DNA from: CAJQQY01 sp964352225
Lineage (GTDB): Bacteria > Bacteroidota > Bacteroidia > Chitinophagales > Saprospiraceae
Assembly (NCBI GenBank): GCA_964352225.1
Contig: CAYGRM010000098.1
Coordinates: 1-18,464 of the forward strand
Length of the DNA stretch: 18,464 nucleotides
Reading direction: 5' to 3'
Shown here: piece by piece, positions 7,363-15,238 of the stretch
Numbering within the stretch: the stretch's first letter is position 1
Layout of the letters: every line of letters starts with the position of its first letter
Notes under the pieces: model-generated
The model's database searches: none
What the model saw: the letters and a program-made list of their open reading frames with translations, nothing else
Told to the model about the DNA's origin: nothing
Translations under genes and position numbers: made by a program

Positions 7363-8160
7363 TTTAGAGTTTCCTGAGGCGATAAAATGTGGATTTAATA
7401 AATTCTCTTTGTTATATAAAAGCGGTTCATTCGTTTCGGCATGCAAAACTTTTCCGCCAGCTTCTTCCAAGATAATTTGAGCCGCAGCTGTGTCCCACTC
7501 CATTGTGGGAGCTAGTCGAGGATACAAGTGAGCTTCGCCTTTTGCTAAAATTAGAAATTTAAGAGAGCTACCGGTGGCCACTAATTCAGGTTGATCAAGC
7601 TTATCCACAAAGTTTTGAGTCGCTTCATTCAAATGAGAACGAGAGCAAACAACCCCTAAGTCTTTATCTTTTTTAGAAAAAACGGAAGCATGTAATTGGG
7701 TTGCCTGCCTACTGTTCAGGGAGGTTACATTTTCCTTTTCCAAAAATGCCCCTTCATTTTTCACAGCAAAATACATTTCATCTAAGACGGGTGCATAAAC
7801 TACCCCGAGCACAGGACGTTGATTTTTGATCAAAGCAATATTGACGGTAAATTCGCCATTCCGCTTGATAAATTCTTTCGTTCCATCCAATGGATCGACC
7901 AACCAATAATGTGAATATTTTTTTCTCTCTTGAAAATCAATGGATTTATTTTCCTCAGAAATGATTGGAAATTTTACTTTCAAGTTTTCTAAACCACGAC
8001 AAATGACTTCATTGGCAGCTTGATCGGCAATAGTTAGGGGAGATTCGTCAGCTTTTTGTTGCACTTGAAAATCATCTGAATTATCATAAATTTTCATTAT
8101 CGCATCTCCAGCTTTTTTAGCTATTTTTGCCACTTCTTTGGCAAGATTCATGTCGTACAT
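7354..8160 (-). CDS. cysQ: 3'(2'),5'-bisphosphate nucleotidase
   Basis: The 268-residue protein belongs to the inositol monophosphatase-like Mg/Li-sensitive phosphatase family. It should hydrolyse 3'-phosphoadenosine 5'-phosphate (PAP) to AMP and phosphate, recycling the by-product of sulfate assimilation or sulfotransfer in the cytoplasm. Visible motifs are ADESPLTIAD (37-46), SEEN with metal-binding Glu69/Glu70, WLVDPLDGTKEFI (86-98; D89, D92 and T94 bind metal) followed by FTVNIALI, and MEWDTAAAQIILEEAGG (220-236; D223). The KEFI after DGT and the overall length favour CysQ over inositol monophosphatase. Met4 is an alternative start. The last two residues and stop come from a 7-bp repeat array. 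The gene is divergent from galE with a 79-bp gap, and followed by a glycosyltransferase; no sulfate genes are nearby. Confidence 0.92.
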   Translation of the reverse strand: MYDMNLAKEVAKIAKKAGDAIMKIYDNSDDFQVQQKADESPLTIADQAANEVICRGLENLKVKFPIISEENKSIDFQERKKYSHYWLVDPLDGTKEFIKRNGEFTVNIALIKNQRPVLGVVYAPVLDEMYFAVKNEGAFLEKENVTSLNSRQATQLHASVFSKKDKDLGVVCSRSHLNEATQNFVDKLDQPELVATGSSLKFLILAKGEAHLYPRLAPTMEWDTAAAQIILEEAGGKVLHAETNEPLLYNKENLLNPHFIASGNSKDE

Positions 8161-8239
8161 TAGTTGGTGAATTTATTTAATGTGTTTTTTCTCAGAAATA
8201 GGTTCATTCATATGAGCACATAAATGTAAAAATAATAAA
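8161..8239. promoter_or_regulatory. Divergent promoter region of cysQ and galE
   Basis: The 79-bp gap must hold promoters in both directions. On the minus strand TATTTCTG (7 of 8 to TAnnTTTG) is a possible -7 element for cysQ. I see no good match on the plus strand for galE, only an A/T-rich tract before its ATG. Confidence 0.35.
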
Positions 8240-9259
8240 ATGAAAAAAGTTCTAGTATCAGGTGGTTGCGGGTATATCGGAAGCCACACGATTGTTGATT
8301 TAATTGATAATGGATTTGATGTAGTGTCGGTAGACAATTTTGTCAATTCCGATCCAAAGGTACTTAAGCGAATTGAAAAGATAACTGGGAAAAAAGTAAA
8401 AAATTATAAGATTGATCTTTGTAATGAAAAAAAGTTACAAAAGGTCTTTTTAGAAAATAAAGATACCGTTGGGATTATCCATTTTGCAGCCCTCAAAAGT
8501 GTAGGAGAGTCGGTGGAGAAACCACTTTGGTATTTTAAAAATAACTTAAATAGCACGCTTAATTTATTGGAAGCAGCGAAGACCCATAAAGTGGAAAATT
8601 TCATTTTTTCCTCATCATGTACCGTTTATGGAAATGCGAAAGATTTGCCTGTTACGGAGGAAACTCCATTTTTGAAAGCAGAAAGTCCATATGGTTTGAC
8701 GAAGCAAATGGGAGAAGAAATTATCGAATCTTTTGCCAAAGCAAACCCAAAACATAACTCTATTTTGCTTCGATATTTTAACCCAGGTGGAGCTCATGAG
8801 AGTAAGTTAATGGGAGAAGCTCCAAATGTTGCATTGAATTTAGTTCCTGTAATAACTGAGCAAGCGATTGGGAAACGGAAATCAATTACTGTTTTTGGAG
8901 ACGATTATGATACGAGAGATGGGAGTTGTGTGAGAGATTATATTCACGTGATGGACTTGGCGAATGCGCATACCAAGGCAATACAATACTTAGTGAAAAA
9001 GAAGAATAAAAAGAATTGCGAAGCTTTTAATTTAGGTATTGGAGAAGGAGCGACTGTGCTGGAAGTGATTCACGCTTTTGAAAAAGTGTCGGGTAAAAAA
9101 TTAAAATATAAAATTGGCCCTCGAAGAAAAGGAGATGTCATTGCGATTTATTCTAATTACAAAAAAGCAAAAACTCGCTTGAAGTGGCAACCAAAAAGGA
9201 ATATTGAAGATATCATGCGAACGGCTTGGGAGTGGGAGAAAGTACGCTCAAAGAAGTGA
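8240..9259 (+). CDS. galE: UDP-glucose 4-epimerase
   Basis: The 339-residue protein interconverts UDP-glucose and UDP-galactose using tightly bound NAD, in the cytoplasm, feeding the Leloir pathway and glycan precursors. It is an extended short-chain dehydrogenase: GGCGYIGSH (8-16) is the GxxGxxG dinucleotide loop, VDNF at 31-34 binds NAD, HFAALKSVGES (81-91) is the GalE signature region, and the catalytic group is Ser124-126, Tyr151 and Lys155 (SPYGLTK). RYFNPGGAHES and RDYIHVMDLA are further family hallmarks. Length equals that of typical bacterial GalE (about 338). It is a single-gene unit: its own promoter region is shared with divergent cysQ and a perfect terminator follows 29 bp after the stop. 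The neighbouring glycosyltransferase suggests use in envelope polysaccharide, which is inference. Confidence 0.96.
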   Translation: MKKVLVSGGCGYIGSHTIVDLIDNGFDVVSVDNFVNSDPKVLKRIEKITGKKVKNYKIDLCNEKKLQKVFLENKDTVGIIHFAALKSVGESVEKPLWYFKNNLNSTLNLLEAAKTHKVENFIFSSSCTVYGNAKDLPVTEETPFLKAESPYGLTKQMGEEIIESFAKANPKHNSILLRYFNPGGAHESKLMGEAPNVALNLVPVITEQAIGKRKSITVFGDDYDTRDGSCVRDYIHVMDLANAHTKAIQYLVKKKNKKNCEAFNLGIGEGATVLEVIHAFEKVSGKKLKYKIGPRRKGDVIAIYSNYKKAKTRLKWQPKRNIEDIMRTAWEWEKVRSKK

Positions 9260-9288
9260 TTTCAAAATATATAAAATTATACAAGATT

Positions 9289-9324
9289 GCCTTGATAGTC
9301 CGGATGGACTATCAAGGCTTTTTT
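9289..9324 (+). terminator. Intrinsic terminator of galE
   Basis: A perfect 13-bp stem (9289-9301 with 9306-9318) encloses a GGAT tetraloop and is followed by six T residues. This is a textbook rho-independent terminator 29 bp after the galE stop codon. Confidence 0.93.
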
Positions 9325-9433
9325 AAATATATTTTAAAAACAACAACTTGAAATGATATTTTCGTATAATAATTTATGTGAATATGGGAGAGGCGGATTT
9401 TTATTGAAAAATATATAACTAATTGATGATCAG

Positions 9434-12400
9434 ATGAAAAAAGTAACGTTTATTTTTTTATTGACTATGTTGACTACTTCAGTTTTTTCCCAGAAAAACG
9501 AACAACCGTATTTCCAACAGGAAGTCAATTACGATATTCAAGTGACGCTAATTGATGAAAGTCATACCTTAACAGGAGTAGCTAATATCGAATATATCAA
9601 TAATTCACCTGATGAATTAAATGAAATATATTTTCACCTTTGGGCAAATGCTTACCAAAGTCAGCAGACCGCTTTTGCCAAGCAGCAAATTCAAAATGGA
9701 AGTACTGATTTCTTTTTTGCGGAAAAGGACGAAATGGGAGGATATGAAGATGTCGAATTTAAAGTGAATGGGAAAAACGTGGTTTGGGAGTATGATCAAG
9801 AAAATCCAGATATCGCATTGTTACAATTAAATGAAAAACTTTTGCCGGGAGGTCGCATTGAGATTCGAATTCCTTTTATCATAAAAATTCCAAAATACTT
9901 TTCTCGCTTGGGGCATGAGAAAAATGCATATTATATTTCACAATGGTATCCGAAGCCAGCAGTTTATGATCGAATGGGGTGGCATCCGATGCCCTATTTG
10001 GACATGGGAGAATTCTACTCTGAATTTGGAAAATTTGATGTCAAAATCTCATTGCCTGAAAATTATATAGTCGCTTCTACAGGTCAATTGCAAACTGAAT
10101 CAGAGGTAGCATTTTTAGAAAAACGAGTTAGAGAAACGAATAAATTTATTGCAAAAAAATATCCAAGAGGTGCTGATCGGTCTATTCCAATTTTAGATAA
10201 AGATACTTTTCCAAATTCTTCCGATCAGTTGAAAACCATCCATTTCACCGCTGAGAATGTTCACGACTTTGCTTGGTTCGCTGATAAAAGATTTTTTGTG
10301 CAAAAAGGCAGGGTGGAATTGGGACAAAATAACAAGGTAGATACGTGGGCATTTTTTAACCTTGCAGAATTTCATTTATGGTTAGATGCCACAAAATATT
10401 TAGATCAATCGATTCAGTTTTATTCTCAACAAGTTGGTGTCTATCCTTATCCGCAAGCTACGGCTGTGAGCAATCCTTTTGCCAATTCTGGTGCGATGGA
10501 ATATCCCATGATTACATTGGTGGATAGGATGTACTCGGCTGAAGACTTGGATGTGGTGATTGCACATGAAGTGGGGCATAATTGGTTCTACGGAATTTTG
10601 GCATTTAACGAAAGAGATTATCCGTGGATGGATGAGGGCATCAATTCTTATTATGAAAGAATGTACAAAGAGAGATATTATCCAAATTCAAACAATAGTT
10701 TTTTGCCTAAAAAATTACAATCGAAAGGAGAATTGGGCATTTTTGATGCTATAAAAATTTCCATGCAAAGAGAGAAAGTTCATCAACGGATTACGACTCC
10801 AATTGAAGAAATGACAGAAATGAATTATGGATTAGGAGTTTATGATCGTACGGCGGATATTTTAAAAGGTAGAATCATGCCATTGAAAATGAAAAGTTTT
10901 TTTACCCAATGGAAATTCAAACACCCTCAACCTGAAGATTTTATCAAACACTTTGATTTAGAAAATGATCAAGCTTTTGATGATTTGATGAATACAACTA
11001 AAACGGTTGATTATAAGATGATAAGTGTTGAAGAGTCGGATGGATATAATTTGAAGATCAAAAATAAAGGTGGTATTGCTACTCCATTTCACTTAACTAT
11101 GATTTTGGAAAATGGCGAAGAGGGAAGAGATATTGAAGGCTTTGTAGGAGAAAAAACGATTTATGTCAAGACACCTAGGAATGGAGCAGTCAAAGAATTT
11201 ATTATTGACAAAAACCGCAACATAGTTGATCTCAATCGAAAAAATAACAATATACGCACGTATGGTGCTTTTAGGAAATCTGAACCTTTTCAATTGAAGT
11301 TTTTAGGGGGAATGGAAAACCCAACTCGAACAACCTTGAGTTGGTTACCTGCATTGGGTTGGAATAATTATGATAAAACTATGTTGGGTGTGGTATTACA
11401 TAATAATAGCTTGACTGCAAAGAAATTTGAGTTCGCGATTGCTCCAATGTATGGATTTGCAAGTGGGAATTTGGTGGGGGAAGGAATCGTAAAATGGAAT
11501 GCTTTTCCCAGCTCGAATTTATTTCAACGCATCACGTTGAGTTTGAATTCCAAAAGGTACACGTACGATTATGATTGGGACGAATCATTTTATGATAACT
11601 ATTTAAAAATTGCTCCGAAGTTGGAATTTGTGTTTAGAAAAAAGAAATTGATTTCTAGTTTACGACATTCCGTGTCATTTCGGCATGTGAATATTACCTT
11701 GGATAAAGGCGTTTCAAATGCTGAGATGAATACTAGAGAGAAGGAAAATTATTACGTCAACGAGTTGAAATATACTTTTGAAAATACAAATGTGACGGGC
11801 CCAATGGAAGCGAGTTTGACAGCTCATCAAGGGGATGGATTTTTAAGAATTTTTGCCAATGCAAAACAATTTTTCTCTTATGGCAAAAAAAATAAAGGCG
11901 CAACATTAAAAGCATTTGCTGGAGTGTTACCTCAGTTAGATGATAATGTGCCGATTCGTGCAAGCTTTACGTTTAGCGGAATCACGAGTCGACTTGGGCA
12001 GAGGGATTATATGTTTGATGAAAATCTTTTAGGACGAAGTGAAGGAAGAGGAAATATTGAAGGTAGTGATGATGGTATTCTTTCTCAACAAATTTTTAAT
12101 CGAGATGCTGGGCTAAAAACGTTGAGTGATTTTGGTTCTTCACAGGATTGGATGGTAAGTATGGGAGCAAGTACAACGGTACCTGGTCCGTTTCCAGTTC
12201 GACCATATGTTGACGCAGTTATTTATAAAGATTTTGATAGTACTGAATTTGCGTATAGTTTAGGAATTGCAATTGTGGGAATTCCAGATGCATTGGAGAT
12301 TTATGTTCCTATTTATGAAAGTGCGAAGGTGAAGGAGGGAACTAGTTATGAAGTAAGGGATAATTTGTGGAAAAGAATTTCCTTTTTGATTGATTTGAAT

Positions 12401-12442
12401 GGATTGAAAAAGAAGGGGAAAGAGGTGGTTAAGTTTTATTAG
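9434..12442 (+). CDS. Exported M1-family zinc metallopeptidase with long C-terminal beta-rich region
   Basis: The 1002-residue protein has a signal peptide (MKKVTFIFLLTMLTTSVFS). Residues about 25-250 are the N-terminal beta domain of M1 peptidases (aminopeptidase N-like), and about 260-480 the gluzincin catalytic domain. Motifs: GAMEY at 353-357 (the GAMEN substrate motif), HEVGHNW at 378-384 with zinc ligands His378 and His382 and general base Glu379, third ligand Glu401 in WMDEG exactly 19 residues after His382, and a likely catalytic Tyr465 in YGLG. It should remove N-terminal residues from peptides outside the cytoplasm. Residues about 612-1002 are unusual: amphipathic strand-like segments (LKIAPKLEFVFR, HSVSFRHVNITL, EASLTAHQGDGF) end in the aromatic FY, as in outer-membrane barrels. 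Most M1 enzymes are 550-900 residues. No Por-type C-terminal sorting domain is seen. Confidence 0.92.
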   Translation: MKKVTFIFLLTMLTTSVFSQKNEQPYFQQEVNYDIQVTLIDESHTLTGVANIEYINNSPDELNEIYFHLWANAYQSQQTAFAKQQIQNGSTDFFFAEKDEMGGYEDVEFKVNGKNVVWEYDQENPDIALLQLNEKLLPGGRIEIRIPFIIKIPKYFSRLGHEKNAYYISQWYPKPAVYDRMGWHPMPYLDMGEFYSEFGKFDVKISLPENYIVASTGQLQTESEVAFLEKRVRETNKFIAKKYPRGADRSIPILDKDTFPNSSDQLKTIHFTAENVHDFAWFADKRFFVQKGRVELGQNNKVDTWAFFNLAEFHLWLDATKYLDQSIQFYSQQVGVYPYPQATAVSNPFANSGAMEYPMITLVDRMYSAEDLDVVIAHEVGHNWFYGILAFNERDYPWMDEGINSYYERMYKERYYPNSNNSFLPKKLQSKGELGIFDAIKISMQREKVHQRITTPIEEMTEMNYGLGVYDRTADILKGRIMPLKMKSFFTQWKFKHPQPEDFIKHFDLENDQAFDDLMNTTKTVDYKMISVEESDGYNLKIKNKGGIATPFHLTMILENGEEGRDIEGFVGEKTIYVKTPRNGAVKEFIIDKNRNIVDLNRKNNNIRTYGAFRKSEPFQLKFLGGMENPTRTTLSWLPALGWNNYDKTMLGVVLHNNSLTAKKFEFAIAPMYGFASGNLVGEGIVKWNAFPSSNLFQRITLSLNSKRYTYDYDWDESFYDNYLKIAPKLEFVFRKKKLISSLRHSVSFRHVNITLDKGVSNAEMNTREKENYYVNELKYTFENTNVTGPMEASLTAHQGDGFLRIFANAKQFFSYGKKNKGATLKAFAGVLPQLDDNVPIRASFTFSGITSRLGQRDYMFDENLLGRSEGRGNIEGSDDGILSQQIFNRDAGLKTLSDFGSSQDWMVSMGASTTVPGPFPVRPYVDAVIYKDFDSTEFAYSLGIAIVGIPDALEIYVPIYESAKVKEGTSYEVRDNLWKRISFLIDLNGLKKKGKEVVKFY

Positions 12443-12458
12443 TTTTTTTGGTTAGGTA

Positions 12459-12491
12459 AGATATCGGATACCTTTAAGGTATCCGATATCT
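12459..12491. repeat. Perfect 33-bp palindrome between convergent genes
   Basis: Two 16-bp arms (12459-12474 and 12476-12491) around a single T are exact reverse complements. A practical hairpin would have a stem of about 14 bp. It sits between the M1 peptidase stop (12442) and the WS/DGAT stop (12505), where a bidirectional terminator is expected, but no T-run follows on either strand (a T7 lies before it at 12443-12449). Confidence 0.75.
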
Positions 12492-12504
12492 AATACTAAG
12501 AACA

Positions 12505-14328
12505 TCATTTCTTCACCTCTAACTTTGGTAACTTCGAAATAATCGCTCCCAACTTCATCGCCTTGCCAGAATCACCATCAATTTTTAAGCGACCTTGGAT
12601 AAATGCAGTTTGCAAATTCATTTTTCCTACACCAATTTTCATCAAGTGTTCATCCTTGATAATGAAGGTAGCATCAGGATCTTTCGCTTTTTTCTTTAAA
12701 ACAGTTCCTGGAGATTTATTTAAATCTACTTGCCAAAAAGTTTCCACATCACCCGTCACATTAAATTGGAATAAACCATTATCCGGTTTAATAAACTTTG
12801 CAGCAGTTTTTAATTCTTTTTTGAAATGGGCAAATAAAGCATCAGATTTAGCCTTGGTAGCCTTCTTCGCAACTACTTTTTGTTTACCTCTTTTCAAAAT
12901 ATGCGCTTCCAATTCATTCGCAGACTCTCGAATATAACGAGTGAAAATATCAATATCAGGCATCGTGTTCGCATCCGAAGTAGGACTAATCGTGACAAAA
13001 CCATTATAACTTAAAATCGTAATAATCAATCCCATGCCATCCAAAATTGGAGCCATTCCTCCCACGGTCAACAAACGATGACCATTCAGATACAACGGAA
13101 ATTGTGGGCCAGGAACATTCGTAATCGTTACATTAAAAACAGGATTATGTAATTCTGAAATATGAAAACGAGAGTACAACCTTGCCGCTTGATTAGCGAT
13201 TCCAAAAGGAACAGCCTCTGCCATACTTGCTAAAGTTTTAGCACCAATTGCTTTTTGGTAAGTCTTACCCCGAACTGTATTTTCATGAATAGCTTGCAAA
13301 CGTTCGATCGGATCTTCAATATTGGTAGCCAGTTGAACTAGCATAGATGAAACCTGATTATCAGTATTATCTTTTTCTGCTTCTGTCCGAGTAGAAATAG
13401 GAACCATCGCTACCAAAGGTTTGTGCGGTAATTGCTTTTTCTCTTTCAAATATTTTCTCAAGGCTCCTGCACAAAAAGCAAGGACGATATCATTCATGGT
13501 CGTTCCCATGATGTTCTTTAATTCTTTAATTCTTGCCAAATCTAAAATGGCTGTATTCCATTTTCGACGTCCCGAAACAATTCCATTCAAGGGAGATGGG
13601 GGAGCGGTAAAAGGGGCAGTAGGTAACTCCATTCGTTGTACTCGAGTTAACATACCCGCTTTGAGTGATCCTTTGACCGTTTTTGAAAGTATCTTTGGTA
13701 ACTTTAAAGGATTGCCTGCAAAACTTATCGCGCTTTTCATCACAACCGAAAGCTCATTTGGAATTGGTTTTGGATTGAATGGTCGAGGGGCAGGAATTGG
13801 CTGTTTTTCTGCAGTAAAGTCAAAAATTAAACTCATCATTCCTGCTCCAGCCATTCCATCAATCGCTACGTGATGAATTTTAGAAATCACAGCAACCGAA
13901 CCTTTTGGTACTTGAGGCACATTGTCCAAACCTTCCACAAAGGTAAAAGACCACAATGGTCGATTTTGATCCAAGTGCTCACTAAAAACTTGCGAGGCAA
14001 TTTTTCTCAACTCTTTCCAACCTCCCGGCTTAGGCAAAGCAACATGGTGTAAGTGCAAATCAACATCAAATTCTGGATCATCTACCCAATAAGGATAGTC
14101 AATACTCATCGGTGCATACACTAATCGCTTTCGCAACTTTGGAATCATGTGCAATCGCGACATGATCGTTTCTCTAAAAGTTTCAAATTTTAAATCACCT
14201 TCAATGACAGCTACACTTCCAACATGCATTGGACTCGTAGGAGAGTCGATATATAAAAATGTGGCATCCATTCCAGAGATGGATTTCAAGTTAGGGTTGT
14301 CAAGGCTTTTAAGCAGTTTTCCAAACAT
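12505..14328 (-). CDS. Wax ester synthase/diacylglycerol acyltransferase (WS/DGAT) fused to an SCP2 domain
   Basis: The 607-residue protein begins with a complete WS/DGAT acyltransferase (residues about 12-475). It shows the catalytic HHxxxDG motif at 152-158 (HHVAIDG), PLW at 124-126, TTMNDIVLA (276-284) and the structural NVPGP (404-408). Enzymes of this family esterify acyl-CoA with fatty alcohol or diacylglycerol to make wax esters or triacylglycerol at the cytoplasmic membrane. A Lys/Ala-rich linker (about 479-497) leads to a C-terminal SCP2/sterol-carrier-like domain (about 515-600: FQFNVTGDVETFWQVDL, DATFIIKDEHLMKIGVGKMNLQTAF, QGRLKIDGD), a fold that binds hydrophobic ligands. Ordinary bacterial WS/DGATs are about 450-500 residues and end before this. 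The fusion suggests lipid substrate delivery or product shuttling by the same chain (inference). It is divergent from a coiled-coil gene and a SARP-type regulator. Confidence 0.93.
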   Translation of the reverse strand: MFGKLLKSLDNPNLKSISGMDATFLYIDSPTSPMHVGSVAVIEGDLKFETFRETIMSRLHMIPKLRKRLVYAPMSIDYPYWVDDPEFDVDLHLHHVALPKPGGWKELRKIASQVFSEHLDQNRPLWSFTFVEGLDNVPQVPKGSVAVISKIHHVAIDGMAGAGMMSLIFDFTAEKQPIPAPRPFNPKPIPNELSVVMKSAISFAGNPLKLPKILSKTVKGSLKAGMLTRVQRMELPTAPFTAPPSPLNGIVSGRRKWNTAILDLARIKELKNIMGTTMNDIVLAFCAGALRKYLKEKKQLPHKPLVAMVPISTRTEAEKDNTDNQVSSMLVQLATNIEDPIERLQAIHENTVRGKTYQKAIGAKTLASMAEAVPFGIANQAARLYSRFHISELHNPVFNVTITNVPGPQFPLYLNGHRLLTVGGMAPILDGMGLIITILSYNGFVTISPTSDANTMPDIDIFTRYIRESANELEAHILKRGKQKVVAKKATKAKSDALFAHFKKELKTAAKFIKPDNGLFQFNVTGDVETFWQVDLNKSPGTVLKKKAKDPDATFIIKDEHLMKIGVGKMNLQTAFIQGRLKIDGDSGKAMKLGAIISKLPKLEVKK

Positions 14329-14697
14329 AGAATTGTATATTTTTAAAATTAATTTCTTGTAATATAGTTTGTTCTTCGAAAAAATCTATTTTCAAATTAA
14401 GTGAAAATTAGAAATAATACTCCAAGCAATCGCTTCAATTTTACTTTAGTAAAAGTATCTTTCTAAAATCAAAATGGTTCGACGTCTAAAGTAGTAATAA
14501 ACCTGCAAATATAAAATTATGTTTCCCAGATTTAATGCTAAAATTAAGTTTTTAAACGAGTTAAGTAGTTATGCAAGATTATTCATAGAATTTTGCTTCG
14601 CTACTTACCTATCTGTAATTTAGATTTGGTATTTTTACCATGGTTAAGTTTTCATTTATGAAAATGGGCAAGAACTTAAAAATCAAAATAAATAATT
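14329..14697. promoter_or_regulatory. 369-bp divergent intergenic region between WS/DGAT and the coiled-coil/SARP unit
   Basis: No coding frame is seen. The stretch carries two inverted repeats that could be operators: TTTTACT-TT-AGTAAAA at 14439-14454, nearer the WS/DGAT gene, and TGGTA-TTTT-TACCA at 14627-14640, overlapping the -7 element of the rightward unit. The SARP-type protein encoded by the rightward unit is an obvious candidate to bind here, but SARPs usually bind direct repeats, so this is open. Confidence 0.5.
14621..14628 (+). promoter_or_regulatory. TAnnTTTG -7 element before the coiled-coil/SARP unit
   Basis: TAGATTTG matches the Bacteroidota -7 consensus exactly. TTTTG at 14591-14595 lies 25 bp upstream, longer than the usual 19-21 bp spacing. 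The leader to the ATG at 14698 would be about 60 nt. The 3' edge overlaps the TGGTA/TACCA inverted repeat. Confidence 0.5.
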
Positions 14698-15228
14698 ATG
14701 GCTGTAAAAAAAGATGAAACCGCTTCTTTCATGTTGCGATTTACTCAAAAGATTTTTAAAAATGATGAAGGTGAACCTCAAGTCCAATGGCGAGGAAATA
14801 TCCGTCATGTGCAAGGTGGTGATGAAAAACGATTTTCGGAATTTGATGATGCAGTAAATTTTATCCAAGGAAAGTTGGCGGAGATGACTATTCAACAAAT
14901 GGAAGATAAATCACCTGAAGAACAAAAAGGTATTCTGTCTAAGAGTTTTGACCTTTGGAAAAAAATGACGTTGAATGCGCCAAAGATGGTGATGGAAACG
15001 ATCAAAGATCCAAAGAAAGGAGTCGAAAATATTCAAAAGGAATTTCAAGAAGTAAGTGAAGCGATTTCTCAAAAAGTCGAGGAAACCATTGCACAACGAA
15101 AAGTGGATGTTGATGAATGGCGAGGTGTTTCCAAATCTGATCACAAAGAAATGATGGAATTGATGGGGAAAATGTCGAAAGAGGTGGCTGAGTTGAGTAA
15201 GAAGGTGAATAAATTGTCTAAGAAATGA
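14698..15228 (+). CDS. Coiled-coil, phasin-like protein of unknown function
   Basis: The 176-residue protein has two parts. Residues 9-62 form a compact domain (SFMLRFTQKIF, then VQWRGNIRHVQGGDEKRF, then FDDAVNFIQGKL); similar 'F.vR.......p.WRG.v.HV.sG....F..ldel..FI' segments occur in other bacteria, from memory, with no known function. Residues about 65-176 are almost all helix, Lys/Glu-rich, with heptad leucines/methionines/valines near the end (MMELMGKMSKEVAELSKKV, NKL). That C-terminal pattern resembles polyhydroxyalkanoate phasins and PhaE/PhaF-type tails. Together with the divergent WS/DGAT gene this suggests a protein that coats neutral-lipid inclusions, which is inference only. There is no signal peptide. 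The gene is 10 bp upstream of a SARP-type regulator gene, surely one operon, and has a good -7 element. Confidence 0.85.
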   Translation: MAVKKDETASFMLRFTQKIFKNDEGEPQVQWRGNIRHVQGGDEKRFSEFDDAVNFIQGKLAEMTIQQMEDKSPEEQKGILSKSFDLWKKMTLNAPKMVMETIKDPKKGVENIQKEFQEVSEAISQKVEETIAQRKVDVDEWRGVSKSDHKEMMELMGKMSKEVAELSKKVNKLSKK

Positions 15229-15238
15229 ACATGCATTG

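Noticed and set aside
12563..12937. Plus-strand frame of 124 codons opposite the SCP2 domain
   Set aside because: Antisense shadow of a well-supported coding region; no start signal or domain.
13421..13873. Plus-strand frame of 150 codons opposite the WS/DGAT gene
   Set aside because: It is antisense to the conserved acyltransferase core (including the HHxxxDG region) and its product shows no family motif.
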